A stretch of DNA of 64,000 bases from Paulinella micropora (taxonomy: Eukaryota; Cercozoa; Imbricatea; Euglyphida), in assembly GCA_009731375.1 (NCBI GenBank), contig BJOX01000318.1, positions 151,669 to 215,668 on the forward strand, given 5' to 3'. Made by a program: the position numbers and the translations under genes. Of the stretch, positions 39,250 to 48,798 are shown in pieces (the first letter of the stretch is position 1; the number at the start of each line of letters is the position of its first letter). The notes beneath the pieces were generated by a model. That model had not been told where the DNA came from. It saw only the letters and a program-made list of their open reading frames with translations, and did no database searches.

Positions 39250-39318
39250 CTATGTCAGCATCTCAACAAGCTGTCCCGTCTGGACGCTGGGCCACAAGGA
39301 CAACCCTTGTTGCTACAG
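39250..39318 (+). other. Exon-like island LCQHLNK...QGQPLLLQ
   Basis: 69 bp, 23 codons, phase 0 at both ends: TATAG|CTATGTCAG ... CTACAG|GTTGTA. It begins LCQHLNKLSRLD and ends QGQPLLLQ. Partial copies follow at 39371-39395 (QGQPLLLE) and 39458-39502 (LCQHLNRQSR). Confidence 0.5.
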
Positions 39319-39370
39319 GTTGTATCTATAAGCGTATTTATACATACATGATATAGATTACATTTTTTAG

Positions 39371-39502
39371 CAGGGGCAACCTTTGCTGCTAGAATATATC
39401 CATGTGTAATAAATGCAATCTATGTATGTATGTATGTATGTATGTATGTATTTATAGCTGTGTCAGCATCTCAACAGACAGTCCCGTTCGTACCTATACC
39501 AG
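39371..39502 (+). other. Split second copy of the LCQHLN unit
   Basis: The QGQPLLL part (39371) lies before the LCQHLN part (39458), separated by a TATG array, so the order is that of tandem units cut at different points. Confidence 0.4.
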
Positions 39503-39540
39503 TTTATGTATGTTTGTATGTATGTATGCATATTAGCAGA

Positions 39541-39543
39541 TAC

Positions 39544-39594
<51 letters not shown>

Positions 39595-39655
39595 TAGATA
39601 GATAGATAGATAGATATATAGATAGATAGATAGATAGATAGATAGACAAAGATGC
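39541..39655 (+). repeat. (GATA)n array
   Basis: GATA with GACA variants. Confidence 0.95.
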
Positions 39656-39814
39656 ATACATACATTACACAAAATGCATTTCTTGCATGCGTAAAGATCT
39701 ATCAGCATGCATATATGCAATCAGACGTACGTACACGTACATACGTACAAACATACACACAAGTATTTCTGTTGCAAGTGGGCGATCCTTGCACGTAAAC
39801 ACTGTTTGCTGCGG

Positions 39815-40655
39815 CAGGTGGCACCGCAGCGCGACGATCTGGCCCGTGGCCCGATTCTAACAGCCGCGCCTGCAGGTGCCGTTAAGGCATAATCTCCTTC
39901 TCCTCCTTCTCCTCCTTCTCCTCCTCTTCTTCCTCGTTTGCCTTCTCCCTCCAGCGCGACGATCATGCCCGTCGGCCGATTCTTACAGTCGCGCCACCAG
40001 GCGTTGCTAAGGCTTGATCTCCTTCTCCTTCTTCTTCTCCTTCTTCTTCTTCTTCTTCTTCTTCTTCTTCTTCTTCTTCTTCTTCTTCTTCTTCTTCTTC
40101 TTCTTCTTCTTCTTCTTCTTCTTCTTCCGCTTCCTCTTCCTCTTCCTCCTCCTCCTCCTCCTCCTCTTCTTCTTCTTCTTCTTCTTCTTCTTCTTCTTCT
40201 TCTTCTTCTTCTTCTTCTTTTTCTTCTTCTACTACTACTACTACTAATACTGCTACTACTACTACTTCTTCTTCTTCTTCTTCTTCTTTTTCATCATCTT
40301 CTTCTTCTTCTTTCTACTCCTCCTTTCCTTCTCCTCCTTCTCCTCCTCCTTCTCCTCCTTCTCCTCCTCCTCCTCCTCCTCCTCCTCTTTCTCCTCCTCC
40401 TTCTCCTTCTCCTTCTCCTTCTCCTTTTCCTTCTTCTTCTTCTTCTTCTTCTTCTTCTTCTTCTTCTTCTTCTTCTTCTTCTTCTTCTTCTTCTTCTTCT
40501 TCTTCTTCTTCTTCTTCTTCTCATCCTCCTCCTCCTCCTCCTCCTCCTCGTCTTTCTCCTCTCTCCTCTTCCTCCTCCTCGCAGCGCGAAGATCTTGCCT
40601 GTGGCCGAATTTCTTAAAGCCGCACCAGATGTCGCTGTTAAGGCTTGATCTATGG
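39815..40655 (+). other. Three copies of an exon-like unit QRDDLARGPILTAAP in TTC/CTC arrays
   Basis: Units at 39826-39892 (QRDDLARGPILTAAPAGAVK), about 39953-40017 (QRDDHARRPILTVAPPGVAK) and about 40581-40648 (QREDLACG, then a one-base frame slip to AAPDVAVKA). Each follows CAG at the end of a pyrimidine array or short linker and ends AAGGCTTGATC or AAGGCATAATC, so a stop codon closes the frame. Between them are TTC/CTC arrays of up to 560 bp. Confidence 0.5.
40019..40560 (+). repeat. (TTC/CTC)n array, about 540 bp
   Basis: Pure pyrimidine strand apart from a short ACT block at 40226-40264. Capable of triplex (H-DNA) formation; would also act as a long polypyrimidine tract. Confidence 0.95.
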
Positions 40656-40677
40656 CTAAAGTTGTCTGTGCAGTAAA

Positions 40678-40756
<79 letters not shown>
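40678..40756 (+). repeat. (TAG)n array
   Basis: GTA trinucleotide run followed by GGA. Confidence 0.95.
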
Positions 40757-40758
<2 letters not shown>

Positions 40759-40859
40759 GAGGAGGAGGAGGAGTAGAAGTGGAAGTGAGACGAGGAAGAG
40801 GAGGAGGAGGAGAGGGAAAAGTTGAAGCAGCATTATGTGGGCACTACTACAACAAGCTG

Positions 40860-41919
40860 CCACATATACTTTTATCAGACGCTGATTCGACTCTCAAGGT
40901 GGCATGTGTGTTTGTCTTTGCGTGTTTGTCTGAGTTCGTGTGTGTTCGTGTGTGTTCGTGTGTGTTGGTGTGTGTTGGTGTGTGTTTACTGAGCTAATAC
41001 AACGAGACATCGTTCGGGAGTTATCTTTTGAGGACTGTTTGGTTGTATGACCGACTTTTTATACGAGCTATCACTGGGGGCTTTACAATATATGCATCCA
41101 AAAGCATCCACATTCCATAAATAAATGTCAAGCTCCCACGTGAATAGACCTTTTCCCACCATCGCCATTCAGTGTTTTCAAGTTTTGACATTGCTAAGAG
41201 ATGTCCAAAATTTCCGAGTTACGAGGAAAATTTTCCATACCCCGTGAACTATGTTTGTATTAGCGACTAAATTGTTACAGCCTACGGTGACTCAATATTT
41301 ACATGATAATATAACAACTATCTAACGACATGAAGAATGTGGAATACCTAACGTAGAGTGACTCCGTACTCTCCAAGCCAAGCTTAACCGACAGACCGGA
41401 ACATAGAGTAATGCCATTATATACCGGTGGGCCGGCATACCAGACCTAGTGGACCCTCGTCGAATTCCTCCGGGAGTCCGAGCCGTACTTAAGGATCAAG
41501 TTTTGTACCGTACTTAAGGATCAAGTTTCAGAGGCGATCCCATGGCAGACCTCCTCGGCGACAGTCTGCCATATGTAAATTCATGGCCCACTAGTGTCGG
41601 CTTTGCCATTCGAGTCATCAAAATCGACTAGATTAAAGTTCAAGTGACCAGCATTCAGAATCTTTAATCGGTTTGAAAAAATGTTAAGTAGTCTTGACAA
41701 ACCATTGATTTAAAGTTGGGAAAAGTTGTGCCCCGTATTCACCATGATTTTTTCCTTATATATCCGCTTTTCTGCTTTTCGTGCTCTCTCTGTCTGTCAT
41801 ATGTCTTTCCTGTTGTTGCTGCTTGCTGTTTTTGCTTTGCTGCTGGTGTCCAAGCTTGTTTTTTGCATTTCTGTTATGTTTTTGTGGAGTTTGCACAAAA
41901 TCTTGTGTTTGGGTAGGCC
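40860..41919. other. Unique region, no supported gene
   Basis: Contains GTGTGTTCGTGTGTTC-type repeats at 40935-40985 and a 25-bp direct duplication (CCGTACTTAAGGATCAAGTT) at 41483-41530. Pyrimidine-rich sequence at 41750-41910 precedes the next gene. Confidence 0.45.
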
Positions 41920-42213
41920 ATGTCTGGCGAGAACGAGCGCAAGGCCACCCCCGAGATGACCAGGAAGGAGAAGGCAGCACGGTCTCGTCTCCGCAAGAAG
42001 ATGATGAACGATTTTGAGTCGTGTGGCGTCGGCTGGCCAGAGCAGGAGGCAGATGTCCCATATTGGGACACTGTGGAGGCGTTGTGGTTGAGTGTGAGAG
42101 AGCTTTATGAGTCAGTGGAGGGAGTATCCATGTTTTCAAAGAGAGAGATGCAAAAAACCCCACTCTACAAACCACACTCACAGCAAACCACACCACCCCC
42201 CCCCCCCCCCCCC
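41920..42213 (+). CDS. First coding segment of an unknown multi-exon gene
   Basis: ATG at 41920 (MSGENERKATPEMTRKEKAA). It is a charged, helical, basic N-terminal region (SRLRKKMMNDFE), then an acidic/aromatic stretch, running to about 42160 before low-complexity sequence and a gap. No domain recognised. Segments at 42433-42840, 43562-43658, 43729-43945 and 44016-44290 follow on the same strand and probably belong to the same gene. Confidence 0.5.
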
Positions 42214-42409
42214 NNNNNNNNNNNNNNNNNNNNNNNNNNNNNNNNNNNNNNNNNNNNNNNNNNNNNNNNNNNNNNNNNNNNNNNNNNNNNNNNNNNNNNN
42301 NNNNNNNNNNNNNNNNNNNNNNNNNNNNNNNNNNNNNNNNNNNNNNNNNNNNNNNNNNNNNNNNNNNNNNNNNNNNNNNNNNNNNNNNNNNNNNNNNNNN
42401 NNNNNNNNN
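42214..42409. other. Assembly gap (N)
   Basis: 196 N between poly-C runs. Confidence 0.98.
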
Positions 42410-42432
42410 CCCCCCCCCCCCCCCCCCCCCCC

Positions 42433-42840
42433 TCCAAAGCAAAGAAAAATAATGACGATGTAAGCATTCTTGATCGTTTAATGCGTTTACCTACTTCATC
42501 TAATGATGATATGTGGAGGAGAGATTTCATTCGCGCATTTCAAAAAATGATTCCGTTCACCGAGTCAGGGGCTCAATTCACGGGTGAGATGAAAATTACT
42601 GCTGATTTCAGCAACCACCCATTTCATAAGCACATAAGAATGTTAAAGGCAGCAGGGGCGGTGATCGTGCGTGAGATTGAGAGAGTGATAGAGGCAGGGT
42701 TTCCAGATATAGATACAGTAGTGTGCGCCATGTTGGGGCTCGATCCCCAAAACCCGCGCCACCATCTCCTACAAAGCTTACCACGCGGGCCTGGCGTGCA
42801 TGCTCCAACGTATGTACTTCAAAAAAAAAAGCCTGGGGGA
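42433..42840 (+). CDS. Second coding segment of the same unknown gene
   Basis: Open frame with globular character (for example AFQKMIPFTESGAQFTGEMK and VIEAGFPDIDTVVCAMLGLD). At about 42745 the likely frame shifts by one base into a frame reading ISYKAYHAGLACMLQRMYFK, then meets an A10 run. No family recognised. Confidence 0.5.
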
Positions 42841-42912
<72 letters not shown>

Positions 42913-43344
42913 NNNNNNNNNNNNNNNNNNNNNNNNNNNNNNNNNNNNNNNNNNNNNNNNNNNNNNNNNNNNNNNNNNNNNNNNNNNNNNNNNNNNNNNN
43001 NNNNNNNNNNNNNNNNNNNNNNNNNNNNNNNNNNNNNNNNNNNNNNNNNNNNNNNNNNNNNNNNNNNNNNNNNNNNNNNNNNNNNNNNNNNNNNNNNNNN
43101 NNNNNNNNNNNNNNNNNNNNNNNNNNNNNNNNNNNNNNNNNNNNNNNNNNNNNNNNNNNNNNNNNNNNNNNNNNNNNNNNNNNNNNNNNNNNNNNNNNNN
43201 NNNNNNNNNNNNNNNNNNNNNNNNNNNNNNNNNNNNNNNNNNNNNNNNNNNNNNNNNNNNNNNNNNNNNNNNNNNNNNNNNNNNNNNNNNNNNNNNNNNN
43301 NNNNNNNNNNNNNNNNNNNNNNNNNNNNNNNNNNNNNNNNNNNN
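42913..43344. other. Assembly gap (N)
   Basis: 432 N between (CT)n/poly-C and poly-A/poly-G runs. Confidence 0.98.
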
Positions 43345-43561
43345 AAAAAAAAAAAAAAAAACAAAAGGGGGGGGGGGGGGGGGGGGGGGTTTAAACTGAG
43401 TAGTCCACTCACCGAATCATACATAATACATTGTATATTTGCTTTCGCATAAAGATTATAAATTACATATTCGTCGCCAGCTCATTCACCGCATTATAGA
43501 TAATACAGTATATATTTGATTTTACATAAAGATTATATATTACAGATTACATAATACACAA

Positions 43562-43658
43562 TCCCCGAGCGCCACGCTACCCTCGTCGAGGATTGGTTGC
43601 AGTGGCGCAACAAGGGCGAGATGGTGAAGGAGAGCGTCACCGCACGCTTTCACGGGTA
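43562..43658 (+). CDS. Probable exon of the same gene with GTAAAG donor
   Basis: Reads PERHATLVEDWLQWRNKGEM and on to a CACGG|GTAAAG boundary near 43658. The 70-bp intron ends ACATACATAG|GTTTTGC at about 43729 and itself contains CATA repeats. Confidence 0.55.
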
Positions 43659-43728
43659 AAGCCCTTTACCTTCATATCTATATACATACTTACGTATATA
43701 CACATACATACTTACACACACATACATA

Positions 43729-43945
43729 GGTTTTGCATGAAGGCTGCAAGAGATTTCGAGGAAATCGACAACAACGTTAGGTTCATAGATTGGGAGGGAG
43801 AAGAGTCAAACGATTACGAGCTCTCTCATGTCATGCAAGTGCCTGAGGTCCTTCGACAGGACGCACCTGTCGAGGTGGTGATGCGCGACGAAGACGAGCC
43901 CTACCGCGCGGAGGACCCAGAAGCCCCTCCAGCGGAAGTCAACCG
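43729..43945 (+). CDS. Probable exon, acidic segment
   Basis: Open from the CATAG acceptor: acidic region (ARDFEEIDNNVRFIDWEGEE and DEDEPYRAEDPEAPPAE). The 3' boundary is uncertain; a branch point TACTAAT (43986-43992), a pyrimidine tract and TTGTTAG at 44015 mark the next intron end. Confidence 0.5.
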
Positions 43946-44015
43946 TCATCCCTCCCTCCTTGTTTTGTTGTTGCTTTTGCCTGTACTAATCTTTTGCTGT
44001 TTTTCCCTCCTTGTT

Positions 44016-44440
44016 AGGTATGTTGCCACCACCAGTGCCACGTGGTGGCAAGCCCCGCGGGGCAAAGAAAGCCGAAGCGAAATGCATTATGTCTGCCATG
44101 GCTGCAAAGAGAAAATGTTTGAAGCTAGCTTGCAGCAGCGCCAGCTGGTTATTCGTAGCTCTGTGCGTGCTAGCCGCAGTCGCAGTGCAAGCTTGGAGAG
44201 AGATGAAATGAGTTCGCCTCTGCAACATTCTCATCTAGAGCAAAACGAGCAAGAGGGTGAGGTGATTGGTGAGGTGATGGGTGAGCAATAGCAGCCTGAT
44301 GAGCCTGCCGGGGTGGTGAGAGAGAGGCCCGCTAAGCGCGCTCGTCGCAGTGAGGGGAAAAGCGGTAAGGAAGAGCGAGAGGTTGCAAGTGATGACGAGC
44401 ATTCCTTCGACAGCAACAGCAGCCGCATCATCTCGTAAGT
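44016..44440 (+). CDS. Probable last exon, two possible frames
   Basis: After the TTGTTAG acceptor one frame is short and ends in a hydrophobic tail anchor (SSASWLFVALCVLAAVAVQA, then WREMK and stop). The other continues the 43.6-44.29 kb frame, reaches a TAG at 44289-44291 and stays open beyond it (QPDEPAGVVRERPAKRARR, a nuclear-type basic motif) to about 44435, where CTCGTAAGT looks like a donor. Which frame is used decides between a membrane-anchored and a nuclear protein. Confidence 0.4.
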
Positions 44441-44699
44441 GTAAGTGTGCGAAAGTGTGAGTGATGTTTGAGTGATGTTTTATAAATGTTAATTCGTAAT
44501 TGCTTCCTTGTCCAGAAACCGGCCAGTCGAACAGTGGGGCTGTTCCCTGGCCAAAAATTTTGCTCTCGTGGTGGGTGGTGGTCGTACATAATCACCACCT
44601 ACGACAGGAGTTACAATATATATATATATATATATGCAGTACATATAAATGATGCATAATGTAGTAAGTAGAAAACGTATAACGTGCAAGCAAAATAAA

Positions 44700-44709
44700 N
44701 NNNNNNNNN
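44700..44709. other. Assembly gap (N)
   Basis: Ten N, a contig join. Confidence 0.98.
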
Positions 44710-44811
44710 TGTGTTCATTACTTACATCCGGGCCGGAAATATTAATATTAATATTTTGAATTTCAACTTAAATTTGATAGTAATTTTTGAACTTATCACA
44801 ATTTATTAAAC

Positions 44812-45246
44812 TTAAAAAAAATCACACTGTTCCCACTGTGTGCTGTGATTGAGGCCAATATTAAAACCTAAATCTAGTGCCTCTATTTTGCATTGCTGAA
44901 CGTGCGACTTAAAGCGCGCATGATAAGCAAATTTCTTTGCGCAGTAGTCGCACCTGTGATTATAGTTTTTGAAGTCGTAACCACGAGCTCTGAGCTCATG
45001 AACGCGGTATGTAGTTTGCAGAAGCTCAAGCAGCCATGTTCTTCTGCGCGTGTTGCGCTTGAAGAACAAGTGAGAATGCATGAGATTCAGCAACTCAAGT
45101 GATTGGCAAGTAAACCAGTACAAGGTACCCCACTTGGTCAAAAAGAAATGGAACGTGATAGTTAGTGAGATGAACGTATGGAGTAATCCAGTCTTCTGTG
45201 TAGAGAGTGGTGGGGCCGACATCTGCACGCAGAAGAATGCTACCAT
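44812..45246 (-). CDS. Hypothetical protein with one C2H2-type (C2HC) zinc finger
   Basis: Near the C-terminus the motif CDYCAKKFAYHARFKSHVQQC gives C-x2-C-x12-H-x3-C, a zinc finger with Cys as the last ligand. The upstream part is hydrophobic and may be intronic or non-coding. It follows minus-strand segments at 45735-45305 and may be their downstream exon. Confidence 0.4.
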   Translation of the reverse strand: MVAFFCVQMSAPPLSTQKTGLLHTFISLTITFHFFLTKWGTLYWFTCQSLELLNLMHSHLFFKRNTRRRTWLLELLQTTYRVHELRARGYDFKNYNHRCDYCAKKFAYHARFKSHVQQCKIEALDLGFNIGLNHSTQWEQCDFF

Positions 45247-45304
45247 CCTCTCTTTTTACTTGCTTTTTGCGTCTACCCGTCCGATGTGCCTCCCATTTAT
45301 TTGT

Positions 45305-45735
45305 TTAAATAATAGGAGAAGTTGGGTCCCCGCCCGCAAAATCCCAATCACCGGAGACGATATTTGGATGAGGTGTTTGCGCTTGAGGCGTACACATCTT
45401 CCGAAAAATATTTCTAGTCTCCTGACCCCACGCTTTAGCGTCAGCTTCAGTAAAAAGAGTACGAACATTAATTTTCAAAAACTGTGCCCACCAGGCGGCC
45501 CAAAATGTCTTAATTCTAGCCCAGCGGCCGGGAGCGATCAGATCTTGAAATGTAATGTCTTCGTCAAATACTGCCTGAAACAAAGTCGCAAAGGCTGGCC
45601 TCCGTCTAACCCAAACCATTGCCATGAACCTTTACCACCTGATTCCAAACGAGGCTGATAAAAGCGAAAGCCGCTTATACCAGGCCCCGAACGTCGTTTT
45701 TTTATATTACTGACTATATCAGCAAATTCTTGCAA
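45305..45735 (-). CDS. Hypothetical minus-strand coding segment, frame change inside
   Basis: 45735-45538 reads FADIVSNIKKRRSGPGISGF; after a frame change near 45620 the frame 45625-45305 is aromatic-rich and globular (IAPGRWARIKTFWAAWWAQF). No family recognised; a transposon-encoded protein is possible. Confidence 0.4.
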
Positions 45736-46166
45736 ACGAATTGATTGCTTATAGAAACGACGAACAAGTCAAAACCTTACTCACTGCTACAAAACACCCC
45801 TTCCTGTTCGGTCACGATCTTGTCAAGGATAGAAAAGCCCTTACCGCCGTTGTAGACGAGAAGTACAAACTCAATTTAAACCGAGAAGGGACTTCCGCCT
45901 CTGCCGACGTTAGTGCACTGATGGAGTGGTTGGAGGCTGGTTTGCGGCAGAAACAGGCAGATTCGAAGGAGCTGTGCCTCGCGATTGGCGATGACGGGCG
46001 AAAGACGGGGGCAACGTTAAACTCAGTGCTCTGGGCTATGAAGTGCTTTGCTCTAGATGAGAATCGTAACTTAATTCCGGGTTTACCCCACCCGACAACA
46101 CAGGAGGGGATCTTTCCCCTCCTCATCTCGAAGTGTTCCAAGGATTTGCTCTCCCTGAAAGATCAC
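45691..46166 (+). CDS. Hypothetical plus-strand ORF ending at a (CT)n tract
   Basis: Open from a TATCAG acceptor-like site at about 45721: LYQQILANELIAYRNDEQVK, and on to GIFPLLISKCSKDLLSLKDH before (CT)n at 46173-46231. After TTACTAAG at 46241 a new open segment (KGAQYNKPLFLLQLVQLFNR) begins, so the CT array may be intronic. It overlaps the start of the minus-strand segment. Function unknown. Confidence 0.4.
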
Positions 46167-46171
46167 GCAGG

Positions 46172-46172
<1 letters not shown>

Positions 46173-46218
<46 letters not shown>

Positions 46219-46231
46219 CTCTCTCTCTCTC
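46173..46231 (+). repeat. (CT)n tract, possible intron
   Basis: Dinucleotide run between two open segments. Confidence 0.9.
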
Positions 46232-46440
46232 TTGTTACTAAGAGTTCGACGAGAAAGGGAGCCCAATACAACAAGCCCCTCTTTCTCCTCCAACTTGTGC
46301 AGCTTTTCAACCGTTGCTTAGTCAGGTTGGATGGAATGCAGTTAATTAATGTTGAGTTTTTGTTCCTTCCAGCCTGTCGTATTGACAGTATTAATTAAAG
46401 TCACATGAATTTAACAACTTAAAGTGACAGTATGAATTAA

Positions 46441-47000
46441 TTAATAATAATTTTTCTTTAATGAATGAATTAGGAACACTTCTGTTCGAGTTACAAGAGC
46501 TCGAACGAGATGACGTTTGCGTCCATGTACTCCATCGGGTAGCGGGCCGGCCAATCCCGAGCAAGAAACAAAAACAGAGGTCTTTCTGTGGAGTAAAGTT
46601 TGAAAGGCAATGTCTTGTATCTCAGCAGCGGTAGGCTTTTTGTGGTAGTCTTTTACCATCTCTTTGTACATATCATCGTACTCACACGCCTCCTCCTCAC
46701 TCATCTGATACTCTTCTGACACACACTGCCTAAACAAGCTAACTGCCTGACCTACTCTCTTCTTTCTCTGCCAGTCTGTGACTCTACTCGATGCCTCTGC
46801 ATCTTTCTTTCGAGTGCGTGGAACACGACAAACAATCACAGTATCATATTGTGTGTCATATTTATCGCAAACAATCCCCTCATCCTCACCATCCAAGGCA
46901 GTATTCGATCTCACACGCACAGGCTGAGCATCAACAGTAGCAGAATCAGAAGCAGCAGTTGGATGAGCAGCATGCCATGTAGAGATAGTTTTTGCACTAA
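46441..47000 (-). CDS. Hypothetical charged protein
   Basis: Open minus-strand frame from about 47000 to 46441. Acidic and basic clusters (QMSEEEACEYDDMYKEMVKD) and a basic patch (RTRKKDAEASSR). The last 40 residues after VFVS may be intron or read-through. No domain recognised. Confidence 0.4.
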
Positions 47001-47217
47001 GCAGGTTGAAAATGTTCTGTCTGGATGGGGGATTTTGTGGATCAATATCTATTCTAACGTTATAGAAAAGAGACTGGGTCGGTGGACTCTTGGTTGTGGG
47101 CGGTGGCTCAAAAACAATTCCGGTTTCCCTGCCGTACCAAGGGTCTTGTTCATATTACCGTTAACACTAGAAATTGAATTCAAATTCAAAAGTAATTTTT
47201 TTTCTTTCCGTCCATAG

Positions 47218-48495
47218 ATTCAGACGTGCTCTTTACAATAAAAAAAGGCGTTTCGAAAAAGCACAAAAACTCAATGAGTAGATTTCGCCTCCGTTTTCAT
47301 AGTCACTAATGAACATAGAATTACACATGATATGCATTGTCCCAATTAACCGCCCGTCAGTGGCACGGAACTTGTCCTTTGTGCGGCCATACGGTTGGGT
47401 TACACCATCTATGGTCAGTTTTCATTTTCCAATCCGTAGGCCATTTCGGTGAAAGTTGTCTATATTTTTCACTGTGACCAAATCAGTCCCGCTGAAGGGG
47501 CCCCGAACACGAACACTGGCCGGTCTTCAGAAGCTCAGGGTGTGCAGACCGTCCATGAAGGCCGGGTGGAAAAAAATCGAAAGTGCAATGGCAATTCCTC
47601 AAACTCAGGCTTGAACGTGGTCCCGAAAAGCCGAAAAAAACTTGTTTGCACCTATTTTTGATAATAAGTTAATAACATACTTAAGTCACTTCCCGATCAT
47701 GAAAACTCTGAATAGTACCTTCGTACCTTCTTGAAGTTGAGCGGACGTATCGATAGAGCATGTCTCAAGTGAAATATTAATATCCAGCTTATTTCAGCCT
47801 AGTATTTAACTGTATTATTACGTTGAGAAATGATGATTTTATTCAGTTTGAAAACTTGAACACTGCCACATTTGTGGCAATGATCCACAAATGTCACCCC
47901 GCGCGCTCGCCGGGTTAAGGGTTAATAAAATACTTGCCCTTGGGGTTGTATAGTACAGTATACAAACTCACACATTGACAGCCTACAGTGATAGTCGTGC
48001 CACGTGACTGGGTCCGCAGTATAAACTCAGCCAGCCTCTTCGCGGTAATTGTCACGGTATTATTAATATTAAATACTAGTCACTGTCGCTGGCGCTACAA
48101 TTCAAAACTTGAAACATACTGGCACAGTGATGTTCTGATTGTCAGTGTTAAATAAATATGATATTAATACTATGACTCGACTGTAAGTTTCAAAGAGAAC
48201 TTCGGGAGCGGAGTAAGGGAGATAATCAAGTTATTAATACTACCACGACTCGAATGAAGTTACAAAGAGAACTTGAGGAGCGGAGTAAGGGAGATCACCA
48301 TAAAAGTATTGCCCACACCGAGGCAACTTGCGTATGCTGTGGGCTACAAACACACTGCTCTATCTGTTCGTCAGTGCGCCACATGTGAATGCTGTTTGGT
48401 TTGGTTTTCTGTTCCTGAGACTCAACGGCCACTTGCGCCCCACGTGGGCTTCTCAACAGGCTTCGCCACTACACAACAACACACAAAGCGAGCAA
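47218..48495. other. Gene-poor region with a short tandem duplication
   Basis: No supported gene. A unit ACTCGA...CAAAGAGAACTT-GGAGCGGAGTAAGGGAGAT occurs at about 48175-48228 and 48247-48296. Confidence 0.5.
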
Positions 48496-48732
48496 TCACA
48501 TGTGCCCAGTACTGTGGTGTGATGATTCAAGTTTGCGGTTGCTGTGATTTTTAGCATCAAAGTAATTATAGGTACCGATTTCGATGTAGATCGTATCGGT
48601 GTCGGTCTGGCCTTTTTCTTCGGTCACCTCAAGCGTCACCGTGTACTTGCCTTCATACTTGTACACACGCTTCACCATGTCCCCAGAGCCATATTCCCCA
48701 TCGCCGAAGTCCCAGTACCTAGATAGACAGAC

Positions 48733-48798
<66 letters not shown>

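Noticed and set aside
40294-40863. Arg-rich frame on minus opposite the TTC array
   Set aside because: Purine-strand repeat translated; it has no unique part except opposite the QRDDLARG unit.
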